A DNA stretch of 64,000 nucleotides, from the NCBI GenBank assembly GCA_947647735.1, contig CANSLJ010000009.1, positions 1-64,000 of the forward strand, in the 5' to 3' direction. The notes below the pieces were generated by a model. The model made no database searches, was not told the DNA's origin, and worked only from the letters and a program-made list of their open reading frames with translations. The translations under genes and the position numbers were made by a program. Origin of the DNA: an uncultured bacterium (GTDB lineage Bacteria; Bacillota; Clostridia; Lachnospirales; Lachnospiraceae). Below, piece after piece: positions 45,395-56,072 of the stretch. Each line of letters starts with the position of its first letter. The first letter of the stretch is position 1.

Positions 45395-45425
45395 TTTCTC
45401 CTTTCTCGTCACCCCGACATATGCA

Positions 45426-45454
45426 ATTCTAGCCGATTTGCGAAAATAAAGCAA
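45426..45454 (-). promoter_or_regulatory. Promoter of ftsH
   Basis: TTGCTT (45449-45454), 17-nt spacer, TAGAAT (45426-45431) on the minus strand, in the 269-bp gap to the divergent kinase gene. Confidence 0.6.
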
Positions 45455-45538
45455 TAACAGAATCATGAATTAATGGACACATCTATAAAAGATTTCTAAA
45501 TTTTTTCTTTTGTTTTTATCAGATTCCGAGCATATTTT

Positions 45539-45567
45539 TTGACTTTAAAGCCCTGTAATGATATATT
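45539..45567 (+). promoter_or_regulatory. Promoter of the hybrid kinase gene
   Basis: TTGACT (45539-45544), 17-nt spacer, TATATT (45562-45567), about 55 bp before the ATG at 45623. The region is very AT-rich. Confidence 0.7.
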
Positions 45568-45622
45568 AATAGTAAGTTTTAAAGATTTATGTAAGATAGT
45601 ATCATTTTAAGGTATTTGCCAT

Positions 45623-47803
45623 ATGGGAAAGAAAAAAAGAAATAAAGCACAAAAAAAGTTTGTGTTGATCATCCCTGTTTTAGCGTTTTTCTGCATTTTA
45701 GGTGCTGTTGTCTTCTTCATTTCACAAAGGATATCAACAGAAATGTCCGACTCTGCGATCAGCAATCTGAGTGAGAGCCTGGATCTGCTCAGTAACACGA
45801 TAGAAACGATCTTAAAGAGAGAAGCTGAATTCCAGAAACTGATCTCTCAGGAGCTTGCCTCCTCGGAAGATCCGGAGGATCTGATCCTTTCCTACGACCA
45901 GAATGACACAATGGTGAAGATATCATTCATTCGGTCGGGGGAAACCGAAGGCATCTCCAATACCGGCGCAGCGTTTACGGAAGAGGGTCTTGATTTTTCC
46001 ACAGGGAAAACCGTGAACGGACTGCCTATGTCCCTGTCCTACATAAACAGTATGGGCACCTGGGCCTATACCATGAAATGTCCGGTCATAAAAGACACGG
46101 AAGAAATCGCAGCTCTATATGTGGAATATATCTATGACTCTTTTGAGGAAGCTCTTCCTGAAAGCTTCTATAATGATAATGCAATGCTTTATCTTATGGA
46201 TACCGCCAGTGAAAGGCTGGTATTAAAGCCCAAAGGAATCGGAGAACGTGATGCAGGACACCTGAATCTGGACGATTTTTACCACGCTAATAAAATTCTT
46301 GAAGATAATATTCAGGCGGACATTGCAGAAAGTATAAAAAACGGAAAGGATGTCATGTTCTACCATGACATCCAGAATGAGGAATCCCTGATCTACATGT
46401 GGTCTGTCAACGACGGTGCCGCATATCTGATCGGATATGTGCCGGTTCAGGCAATACAGCAGGAAGGGGATGCCGTAAATCAGAATATCCTTATTGTTGT
46501 GGCTGTCATGCTGGCGGCATTTTTTGGATGCTGTATCCTTTACTTTCTCTTTGAACGACAGCAGGACAAAATCCGCAAAGACAGGGAAGCCGAAAGGGAG
46601 ATCTATAACAGCCAGCTAAAGGATGCCCTGCAGACAGCGCAGGCTGCCAACAACTCCAAAACAACCTTTCTTTCCAATATGTCCCATGATATCCGCACGC
46701 CGATGAACGCCATACTGGGCTTTGCAACACTGCTTGCAAAGGATGCGGAGCATCCGGAAAAAGTCCGGGAATACACCAAAAAGATCACAGCTTCCGGACA
46801 GCATCTGCTGGGACTGATCAATGATGTGCTGGATATCTCCAAGATCGAAAGCGGAAAAACCGTGCTCACTACCAGTGAGTTTTCTTTAAATGACCTGGTT
46901 TCTTCCATCGATACGATCATCCGCCCGGCTGCAAAAGCAAAGCATCAGACACTTGATATTTCTGTCCGGGAAATCAAACATGAAAATCTGATCGGTGATG
47001 AAACAAGGCTCAATCAGATTCTCCTCAATCTTCTCTCCAACGCCGTAAAATATACGCAGGAAGGCGGCAATATCTATCTTCGCATTATTGGTTTGAAACA
47101 GCACTCCAGCCAATATGAACATATCCGTATCGAGGTTGAGGATAACGGGTATGGCATGACTCCTGAATATCTTAAAACTATTTTTGACGCCTTTACCCGT
47201 GCTGAAAACAGCACGACGAACAAGGTCCAGGGAACAGGGCTTGGCATGGCGATCACAAAAAATATTGTGGAACTTATGGGGGGAACCATCGAAGTTTCCA
47301 GTGAAATAGATGTCGGAAGCCTGTTTACCGTGGAGTTGGAACTGCGCATTCCTGACATCAAAACAGAAGAATTGCAAGTCAGGGACGACCACCCTGTTGC
47401 CAACATAAAAGAGGATATCCTGAAAGGGCGGCACTTCCTTGTGGCGGAAGATAATGAGATCAATGCGGAAATCCTGTCCGAGCTTCTGGATATGGAGGAA
47501 GCCTCCTGTGAGATCGCAGAAAACGGCAAGCTGGCTGTGGAACGCTTTAAGGATGCACAGCCCGGACGTTTTGACGCGATACTGATGGATGTCCAGATGC
47601 CGGTTATGAACGGTTATGAGGCTTCAAGAACGATCCGGGCACTGGAGCGGGAAGATGCCGGAACGATACCGATCATCGCAATGACAGCAAATGCCTTTGC
47701 CGAGGATGTGAAGGACGCTATGGACGCAGGCATGAATGTCCATATTGCCAAACCCATCGACATGAACCTGCTGAAAGAAGCCTTAAGCCGCTATCTAAAA
47801 TAA
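45623..47803 (+). CDS. Membrane hybrid histidine kinase with receiver domain
   Basis: 726 residues. TM1 about 13-33, extracytoplasmic sensor about 34-287 (Cache-like by layout), TM2 about 289-310, coiled segment, HisKA with His355 in SNMSHDIRTPMNAILGF, ATPase with VEDNGYGMTPEYL and GTGLGMAITK, and a C-terminal receiver with Asp656 in FDAILMDVQMPVMNGYE. The receiver is the last domain and there is no output domain, so a phosphotransfer or regulator partner must lie elsewhere. It is followed after 12 bp by an orphan binding lipoprotein that may present the ligand. Ribosome binding site is weak (AAGG, 10 nt). Confidence 0.93.
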   Translation: MGKKKRNKAQKKFVLIIPVLAFFCILGAVVFFISQRISTEMSDSAISNLSESLDLLSNTIETILKREAEFQKLISQELASSEDPEDLILSYDQNDTMVKISFIRSGETEGISNTGAAFTEEGLDFSTGKTVNGLPMSLSYINSMGTWAYTMKCPVIKDTEEIAALYVEYIYDSFEEALPESFYNDNAMLYLMDTASERLVLKPKGIGERDAGHLNLDDFYHANKILEDNIQADIAESIKNGKDVMFYHDIQNEESLIYMWSVNDGAAYLIGYVPVQAIQQEGDAVNQNILIVVAVMLAAFFGCCILYFLFERQQDKIRKDREAEREIYNSQLKDALQTAQAANNSKTTFLSNMSHDIRTPMNAILGFATLLAKDAEHPEKVREYTKKITASGQHLLGLINDVLDISKIESGKTVLTTSEFSLNDLVSSIDTIIRPAAKAKHQTLDISVREIKHENLIGDETRLNQILLNLLSNAVKYTQEGGNIYLRIIGLKQHSSQYEHIRIEVEDNGYGMTPEYLKTIFDAFTRAENSTTNKVQGTGLGMAITKNIVELMGGTIEVSSEIDVGSLFTVELELRIPDIKTEELQVRDDHPVANIKEDILKGRHFLVAEDNEINAEILSELLDMEEASCEIAENGKLAVERFKDAQPGRFDAILMDVQMPVMNGYEASRTIRALEREDAGTIPIIAMTANAFAEDVKDAMDAGMNVHIAKPIDMNLLKEALSRYLK

Positions 47804-47815
47804 AAGGAGAACGAT

Positions 47816-49117
47816 ATGAAAAGAGGTAAAAAAATAACAGTAATTTTGATCACTGGGATCGTGGCACTCATGACAGCTGCCTGCGGGCAGAAAAACAATA
47901 CCGGAGAAAATCTGATTCTGAATGAAGATGTGGAAAAAAAATCGATCGTTCTGTTTGCTCCCATGGAAAGAACAAAACCGGATGCTAAAAATGTTGCACG
48001 GACCGCATTTGATAATACGATCATTATGGCAGAGGAAAAACTGAATCTGACAGTAGAATACAATACCTATACAGCAAAAGATTACCAGGAAAAATCCTAT
48101 GATGATGTGGCGCTCGACCGGATACGAAATCATATGGACGATTTCTATCTTCTGAATCCGGACGTCCTTCAAAAGACAGGGGCGGAGGGAAGGCTGGCGG
48201 ACCTCTCCGGCCTGGACTGTGCAAAAAATCTGAGAGAGGTTGTTAAAACTGCAAATACCGTTGATGGAAAACTGGTCGGCATCCCGCAGGAAGTTGTTGT
48301 TTACGGACTTTTTATAAACAAGGATATGTTTGATGAGTACGGTCTCGCTCTGCCGAACACACCGGACGAATTTATGGAGTGCTGCCGGGTTTTCAAGGAG
48401 AACGGCATAGAAACGCCGATCGGCGCAAACCGCTGGTGGCTTGAAACCTTTGTTTTTGCCCAGGCTTACGCAGATCTTTATAATGGAGGCAATACTGCCG
48501 CTGAAATTGAAGCACTAAACAACGGTGAACGGAAATACAGCGATTATATGCGGCCGGGTTTTGAATATCTGAAAGAGCTCATCGATCTGGGGTATATCGA
48601 TGCCGAAAAAGCTTATGTTTCTGAAGCGATCGATGGAGAAGGCGCAGATTTTCTGGCACAGAAAACACCTATTGTTATGGCGTACTGGGGCGCAGCCAAT
48701 GCTGAAACCGCTTATGGAAAACCGGATTTTAATCTGCAGGTGATCGGGTTCCCCAGTGAGCGCGGGCAGATGCCGGTTATGTCCATGACGGGCATCTCCG
48801 TTCTGGAAAATTCGGAACATCTGGAGGATACGATGGCAGTTATGGAAGTGATCCTCTCTGATGAAGCACTGCAAGCGTACTCTGAAACAAATAAAGTTAT
48901 CTCACCATCTAAAAATGTGGAGGTAGATTGTATTCCTGCTTTAAAGCCTCTGAATGATCTGGTAAACAGCGGGACGTATGTTCTTGCCAGCAACGCGGGC
49001 ATGAAAGTGGAGCAATGGGGGAATACCTGTTTGATCGTGCGGGAGCTGCTGAATGGGGCTTCGGTGGATGAGTGTATGGAGGAGTTTGACAGGCTGCAGG
49101 AGGAGAGTCTGCAGTAG
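47816..49117 (+). CDS. Orphan extracellular solute-binding lipoprotein (family 1)
   Basis: 433 residues. Signal with lipobox TAAC, lipidated Cys23; body of the MalE-like class with GIPQEVVVYGLFINKDMFDE, a Trp-rich ANRWWLETFVFAQAYADL, and FLAQKTPIVMAYWGAANAE. No permease or ATPase gene is near. AAGGAG stands 7 nt before the ATG, and only 12 bp separate it from the kinase gene, so the two are co-expressed. Likely the ligand-binding part of the kinase's sensing system. Confidence 0.9.
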   Translation: MKRGKKITVILITGIVALMTAACGQKNNTGENLILNEDVEKKSIVLFAPMERTKPDAKNVARTAFDNTIIMAEEKLNLTVEYNTYTAKDYQEKSYDDVALDRIRNHMDDFYLLNPDVLQKTGAEGRLADLSGLDCAKNLREVVKTANTVDGKLVGIPQEVVVYGLFINKDMFDEYGLALPNTPDEFMECCRVFKENGIETPIGANRWWLETFVFAQAYADLYNGGNTAAEIEALNNGERKYSDYMRPGFEYLKELIDLGYIDAEKAYVSEAIDGEGADFLAQKTPIVMAYWGAANAETAYGKPDFNLQVIGFPSERGQMPVMSMTGISVLENSEHLEDTMAVMEVILSDEALQAYSETNKVISPSKNVEVDCIPALKPLNDLVNSGTYVLASNAGMKVEQWGNTCLIVRELLNGASVDECMEEFDRLQEESLQ

Positions 49118-51024
<1,907 letters not shown>

Positions 51025-51072
51025 GCCCTCCGCCGCCATTGGTTATTTGATTGGCTTCAATATACACCGACC

Positions 51073-51132
51073 GCAAAATTGTAATACGGCTGTCCTCCAA
51101 CGTTATAGAGGACAGCCGCATTACAATTTTGC
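51073..51132. terminator. Large palindromic terminator between pyrG and the anti-sigma-like gene
   Basis: GCAAAATTGTAAT, one mismatch, CGGCTGTCCTC, 10-nt loop, GAGGACAGCCG, mismatch, ATTACAATTTTGC: 24 pairs in all. T-rich tail on the plus side (CTTTTTCC). Lies between converging genes and can serve both. Confidence 0.85.
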
Positions 51133-51144
51133 TTTTTCCGTAAA

Positions 51145-52407
51145 TTACCTTTCACTCAATTTCTGAAATATCTGCTTCATCGCCACTTCCTCACCGCTTA
51201 TATACATGGTTCTCATTTCTCCGTTCTGTCCCTCATAATCCGCAAGATCGATCTCTGCATAGGTGCGCATTGTGCCATTCCACTGATAAGTCACACCATA
51301 TGCATTCCCTCCGGATGTCTCAAAAATAAATCTCACACCATCACGATATGCCATCCCGTCAGGAGATTCCAGATAATAAACATATACATTTTCGTAGGAA
51401 ATCTTCATCCTCTCCATAAACTCTTCCGCCTGCTTTTTCAGAACGGATATCTTTTCCACTGCCTCCTCAAGCGCTATATCCGACGCATCCGCTGATTCAG
51501 GATCACTCTGAGATGCCCACATCACATGCCCATCCTGTGCCGAGAGATCCATATAGTATATTTTATGCGTAACCTCATTTGTCCAGTTAACAGCATAGCA
51601 GGGTTCTCCTGCTCCCTTATGACTGTTCTCACTAAACCTACAGAGCAGATCCATTCCCTCTCCCCTGCTTCCAAAAATATCAAACAGTCTTTCCGTTGAA
51701 ATCTCGATCGCTTTCTCTCTCGTAATACCGCCTTCTGTTACATTATCTTCGATCCGCTCTTTTTGTTCCTCCTCTTTCTGTGCGATCTCATCGGCGTATT
51801 TTCTGTCATAATTTTGTTTGAGCGCATAATTCCTTTTCACATCATAGTCTATGATCTCCAAAATCTCCTCATCTGTCAGTTCCCGTTCCGGCAGATAATA
51901 TATACTGTCCGGCACGATAAAACATACCTCATCCTTGTTCACATCCTCTCTGCTGTCCACCTTTGTGATTTCTTTTTCCGGAAATATGCCGGACTGATAT
52001 TTTTCCGCAAGAACCTGATACCTTGCGTTCTCGTCATCTGTATAAGCTCTGGTAAATCCGTCCGCCGCCGCCCGGTTTCTCATTTCATCATCTATGATCG
52101 CCTCCACATCCTCCTCCGGCATCATTTCGAGACGTTCACGTACAAGTGAATTGACGAGCGCTCTCACCGGAACAGCAATAACCCCGGATACTGTGATCAT
52201 CACTGCCGCCGCTGCCACTACTTTACGCCATTTTATACCTTTCCGATCCGAATGTTTTTCTATAGGCATGCTTTTTTGCCCTGTGATCGATCTTCTGTCT
52301 TCCGTCCCGTACACTCTTTCTTCTACATTATCAATGATCGCTTTTCGCATCTCATCCTTCATATATATACCGTTTACAGATGCCTTTAAATCTTCGATTT
52401 TTATCAT
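51145..52407 (-). CDS. Single-pass membrane protein, probable anti-sigma factor
   Basis: 420 residues, not a named family to me. Cytoplasmic N-terminus about 1-61, one TM about 62-84 (KVVAAAAVMITVSGVIAVPV), then some 335 outer residues rich in Glu, Asp and Lys, with a helical part about 120-215 and a beta-rich end (YAVNWTNEVTHKIYYMDLSA, GVTYQWNGTMRTYAEIDLAD) resembling a PepSY/YycH-like fold only in general look. It starts 23 bp after the ECF sigma gene, the usual place for the membrane anti-sigma partner. No zinc-binding HxxxCxxC motif is seen. Confidence 0.6.
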   Translation of the reverse strand: MIKIEDLKASVNGIYMKDEMRKAIIDNVEERVYGTEDRRSITGQKSMPIEKHSDRKGIKWRKVVAAAAVMITVSGVIAVPVRALVNSLVRERLEMMPEEDVEAIIDDEMRNRAAADGFTRAYTDDENARYQVLAEKYQSGIFPEKEITKVDSREDVNKDEVCFIVPDSIYYLPERELTDEEILEIIDYDVKRNYALKQNYDRKYADEIAQKEEEQKERIEDNVTEGGITREKAIEISTERLFDIFGSRGEGMDLLCRFSENSHKGAGEPCYAVNWTNEVTHKIYYMDLSAQDGHVMWASQSDPESADASDIALEEAVEKISVLKKQAEEFMERMKISYENVYVYYLESPDGMAYRDGVRFIFETSGGNAYGVTYQWNGTMRTYAEIDLADYEGQNGEMRTMYISGEEVAMKQIFQKLSER

Positions 52408-52430
52408 TACATTACACCTCCCGTTATTTT

Positions 52431-52886
52431 CTACGATTTTTCAAGAGAAAGCCTCAACATTTTACGTCCTCTCTGCATTCGCTTTTTGACTGCATTCACG
52501 GTGACATGAAGCATCCGGGCGATTTCCTCCGTTTTATACCCTTCAATATAATGCAGGTAAATTACGGCTTTCAGCTTTTCAGGCAGCTTCATCAGCTCTG
52601 CTACCACCTCGCTTTGTTCCGGCATCTCACAGTACTCCGAAATATCCTCCAGCTCTGCCATCGGATGCCTCGCTCTGCTTCTATGTACATCCCTGCATCT
52701 GTTAGCCGCAACCTTGATCAGCCACGCCTTCTCATGCTCCACATCACGGAACACCGGGGCGTATTCCAGATATTTACACAAAGTGTCCTGAACCGCATCC
52801 TGTGCGTCCTGTTCATTGCACAGCATCACAAGGCAGATTCTAAACAGCATATCCCCGTATTCCATAACAACCGATTCAACTGACAT
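52431..52886 (-). CDS. ECF-type RNA polymerase sigma factor
   Basis: 151 residues, short sigma-70 factor. Region 2 about 5-70 (DAQDAVQDTLCKYLEYAP, KAWLIKVAANRCRDVHRS), region 4 about 100-148 (LPEKLKAVIYLHYIEGYKTE, IARMLHVTVNAVKKRMQRGR). AGGAGG lies about 12 nt before the ATG. Co-transcribed with the membrane protein that follows. Signal and target promoters unknown; autoregulation is usual. Confidence 0.9.
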   Translation of the reverse strand: MSVESVVMEYGDMLFRICLVMLCNEQDAQDAVQDTLCKYLEYAPVFRDVEHEKAWLIKVAANRCRDVHRSRARHPMAELEDISEYCEMPEQSEVVAELMKLPEKLKAVIYLHYIEGYKTEEIARMLHVTVNAVKKRMQRGRKMLRLSLEKS

Positions 52887-52960
52887 ATCTCATTGTCACC
52901 TCCTATACTAATAACACGCATATACTGCCCTGATGGTGCCATATTTTAGAACAGAAAAAT

Positions 52961-52991
52961 ACTGCCGTACTAATTAAGTTAGTGCGGCAGT
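52961..52991 (-). terminator. Intrinsic terminator of the CarD-like gene
   Basis: ACTGCCG..ACTAA (52961-52973) pairs with TTAGT..CGGCAGT (52979-52991), 13 pairs with one wobble, 5-nt loop, followed on the minus strand by ATTTTTCTG. Ends the transcript from 53543. Confidence 0.8.
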
Positions 52992-53015
52992 CCCCTTTAC
53001 ATCCTATCACAGATG

Positions 53016-53543
53016 TCAATTATCATATTCCGATGCCTCCGCATCCACCTCCCGAAAATACCTATCCCCCACCTCTTTCACCGTCAAATGAAGCGGCAGA
53101 GACATCTCCCCAAACAGAATATTCTCTGCGATATGCAGGTATCTCTCATCAATACAAGTCATGCGTTTTCCGGATCTCAGCCTCTCCTGTTTTCTCAGAT
53201 ATAATGTCTTAACGATTCTCGACCACTCCATGCTGTTACCGCTGAGCAGCGCCTTTTTATAGCTGGCTTCCCGCTCCTTCTCATCCTTTACCCAAAGCGT
53301 TTCCAGTTGTTTTACTCTGCTTAACACGCCCTGCGCCTCTTCCCCGGACATCACCGAACGGATCACCGTCTTTTCGTTCTCCACCGGCGCATAGATCGTA
53401 CTGCCTTTCACAAACTGGGGCGCCAGCTTATAACAGAGTTTCTCTGAAGAAATACAGTCCGCCCCCCAATCTATCGCCATCACATCTTCTATCAGACAGA
53501 CACCTTTTGTTCCATATACCACATAATCGCCCTTTTGATACAT
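53016..53543 (-). CDS. CarD/CdnL-like RNA polymerase-binding regulator
   Basis: 175 residues from ATG 53543. N-terminal MYQKGDYVVYGTKGVCLIED is the CarD/TRCF RNA-polymerase interaction domain; the rest is helical with SMEWSRIVKTLYLRKQERL and HIAENILFGEMSLPL. In-frame ATGs up to 53666 would add 41 residues without family similarity, so the later one is taken although its ribosome binding site (GGGAAAAGG) is close. CarD proteins stabilise open complexes, often at rRNA promoters. Independent unit ended by a terminator. Confidence 0.85.
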   Translation of the reverse strand: MYQKGDYVVYGTKGVCLIEDVMAIDWGADCISSEKLCYKLAPQFVKGSTIYAPVENEKTVIRSVMSGEEAQGVLSRVKQLETLWVKDEKEREASYKKALLSGNSMEWSRIVKTLYLRKQERLRSGKRMTCIDERYLHIAENILFGEMSLPLHLTVKEVGDRYFREVDAEASEYDN

Positions 53544-53747
53544 ACCTTTTCCCGCTTTCTCTGTATTCTTTCTGCCCATGGCAGTCTGTCTCATATACCT
53601 GTATTCATCAATACAGCCATCGATATGATCATCCCGCATATCAGAAAAGTGCAAGGAAGATAACAATCTCCTTACACTTTACAGTATTTCCCAGAACAAA
53701 AAAGGTATTCAATTCTTTAACCCATCAACAACTGGAAATTTCTCCGT

Positions 53748-54644
53748 CTATCTCAAGATCTGCTGGCCGCTCGCAGTATATATTTCATACCATTCATAGT
53801 GTTCCAGCTTCACATCCAGCGCCCTCACAGCAAGATCCAGCCGTTCCGGTTTATTACTTCCGGAGAGCGGAACCGCCCCGACAGGATGGTACATCAGCCA
53901 CGCATAAATAATGGTTTCCGGCGCTTCCCCGTGACGCTCCGCGATCTCCCTGATCTTTGCCATTGCGCTTTCGCAAAGTTCATCCTCACTCCGGAACAAT
54001 CTTCCGCCTGCCAGAGGCGACCAGATCATCGGATGAATGCGGTTCACCGTCAGATAATCCATCATCCCGCTGTTAAAATGCTCAAAACAGACAGGATTCC
54101 ATTCAATCTGGTTTGTCACCAGTTCTCCGCCCATCGCTTTGTTTAAGGCGTCAAACTTAAAAGGATCAAAATTGGAAACGCCGACTTCCTTTACCAGTCC
54201 TTCTTTTTTCAGATCCTTAAGCGCCCCGGCAGTCTCCCAGGGATCAAAGCAGGGATCTTCCCTGTGGATCAGATACAGGTCCAGATGATCCGTATGCAGA
54301 CGCTGCAGGCTTTCTTTGCAGGACTGCACTACCCTGTTATAAGTGGTATTGTAATATCCAAACGTTTTTCCGCCTATCTGTTCCTGAAAAATACCCGTTT
54401 TTGATATCAGTTGGATCTTTCCCCTGATCGTCTTATCCGCCGCAAAAGCCTCTCCCATCTGCTTTTCACACAGCGTTCCTGAATAAATTTCCGCTGTATC
54501 AAAAGAAGTTACCCCTCTCTCAATACACAGATTCATAAACCGCACCAGTTCTTCTGTCGTCCACTTCCAGTCACCCAGCCGCCAGAATCCCTGTACAACT
54601 GCAGAAATTGACAATCCCTCTGACAAGTTCACCGTCTTCATCAT
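53748..54644 (-). CDS. Aldo/keto reductase (YdhF-like)
   Basis: 298 residues, (beta/alpha)8 fold. Catalytic Asp and Tyr in TSFDTAEIYSG, Lys in QLISKTGI, His in LYLIHREDP; later VGVSNFDPFKFDAL and NQIEWNPV. NAD(P)H-dependent carbonyl reductase of the YdhF/YcsN group; substrate unknown. Ends 82 bp before the next gene's frame and follows the MATE gene by 18 bp. Confidence 0.88.
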   Translation of the reverse strand: MMKTVNLSEGLSISAVVQGFWRLGDWKWTTEELVRFMNLCIERGVTSFDTAEIYSGTLCEKQMGEAFAADKTIRGKIQLISKTGIFQEQIGGKTFGYYNTTYNRVVQSCKESLQRLHTDHLDLYLIHREDPCFDPWETAGALKDLKKEGLVKEVGVSNFDPFKFDALNKAMGGELVTNQIEWNPVCFEHFNSGMMDYLTVNRIHPMIWSPLAGGRLFRSEDELCESAMAKIREIAERHGEAPETIIYAWLMYHPVGAVPLSGSNKPERLDLAVRALDVKLEHYEWYEIYTASGQQILR

Positions 54645-54662
54645 AACATACCTTCTTTCCTT

Positions 54663-56003
54663 TTATTTTTCTGCTATCTCTCCAAACACATATTTCCTCA
54701 CCGGCAGCGTAAACAAGAGCGCCTTACACACATTATCCGCGATCATACAATACCAGACCGCCCGAAGATCCAGTCCCCACACTGTTACACACAAAAAGGT
54801 AAACACGATCCGGATTCCCCACATGCTCCCCGTTTCCGCAAGAAAAGCGTATCGGGTACGCCCCATACCATAATAAATGCCTTCCAGCACAATCATCAGG
54901 CCAAAAAACGGCTCCGAAAACGCCACCAGCTTCAGCATCTCCGCTCCCAACTCCGCCACCGCCTGCACCGGGGTAAACAGACACATCAGCGGATAGGACA
55001 CCAGATACAGGACCACACCGGAAATACACATCATGCCCACGGTAAGCATAATACTCAGCCTGCTCACCTCACCCAGCTTCTTTCGGTTTCTCTCGCCCAG
55101 CGAGATCCCCACAAGAGTGGATGTCGCCGTGCGCAATCCGTAGCCCGGCACATAAAAGATCGTCTCCGCTGTCACCGCTATGGAATGAGCCGCAAAAACA
55201 GTCGTTCCCATACCGGACACCAGTCTGGCAAACACCACGTAGCCAAGACAGGACGCCATACTTGTGCCAAGCACCGGTACGCCGATATCCGCGCATTCTT
55301 TGAGCAGATCCTTCTCTACCCGGAAGCTGTTCTTCTTCCAGTACAATAATTCATTCCTGCGATATGCTATAAATATCAATGCCCCTGCCACGGTATAGGA
55401 TACCGCCGAAGCGATCGCCGCACCGGCCACACCCAGCCCCGCCGTATAGATCAGAAGATAATTCAGCACCGCATTTAACAGATTGCTCCCGATATTGATG
55501 AACATCGGCGTCTTTGTATCCTTCGTGCCACGGACCGCCGCCCCCAGAATAATACTGGCACTGCGAAACAGCATGGGCAGACTGACGATCGTAAAGTAAA
55601 TGGACGCCGGCCTTTGCACAGCCTCCTCCGCCCCCATCCACACCGGGATATAAGGACTTAAAAAAACAGATATCCCGCCGATCAGCACACCGAAAACCGC
55701 AGTCAGCAAAAGCGCCTGCTGGGCGATCTTCCTGACCAGCTTTTTATTCCCGCTGCCCACCGCTTTAGAGACCATCGCCAGCACCGCCACCGCTGCCGCC
55801 GCGGAGATGCTGTTTACAAGCCAGGTGATCGTTGTGGTCACACTGACCGCTGCCGTAGCCTGCTCCCCGAGCCTGCCCACCATCGCCGTATCCACATACT
55901 GTAACAGCGTCCTGAGAATTTCTTCGATCACTGTCGGGACGGATAACGTGATCAGCGTCTGTAATATTTCCTTATTTTCTCCCTCTTTCTTTCTTATAAA
56001 CAC
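54663..56003 (-). CDS. MATE-family exporter
   Basis: 446 residues from a GTG at 56003 (AGGGA 5 nt upstream). Twelve TM helices; SVPTVIEEILRTLLQYVDTA and MVGRLGEQATAAVSVTTTIT in the first half, SIILGAAVRGTKDTKTPMFI as the central loop. Drug or metabolite:cation antiport. Clearly different from the MATE protein at 30524. Confidence 0.92.
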   Translation of the reverse strand: MFIRKKEGENKEILQTLITLSVPTVIEEILRTLLQYVDTAMVGRLGEQATAAVSVTTTITWLVNSISAAAAVAVLAMVSKAVGSGNKKLVRKIAQQALLLTAVFGVLIGGISVFLSPYIPVWMGAEEAVQRPASIYFTIVSLPMLFRSASIILGAAVRGTKDTKTPMFINIGSNLLNAVLNYLLIYTAGLGVAGAAIASAVSYTVAGALIFIAYRRNELLYWKKNSFRVEKDLLKECADIGVPVLGTSMASCLGYVVFARLVSGMGTTVFAAHSIAVTAETIFYVPGYGLRTATSTLVGISLGERNRKKLGEVSRLSIMLTVGMMCISGVVLYLVSYPLMCLFTPVQAVAELGAEMLKLVAFSEPFFGLMIVLEGIYYGMGRTRYAFLAETGSMWGIRIVFTFLCVTVWGLDLRAVWYCMIADNVCKALLFTLPVRKYVFGEIAEK

Positions 56004-56072
56004 CTTATTCCCTGTCCATCTGCCCTTTTATTAAATCTGTCAAGTTCCCGCTCCCTGCATAAACCCGCCGGA

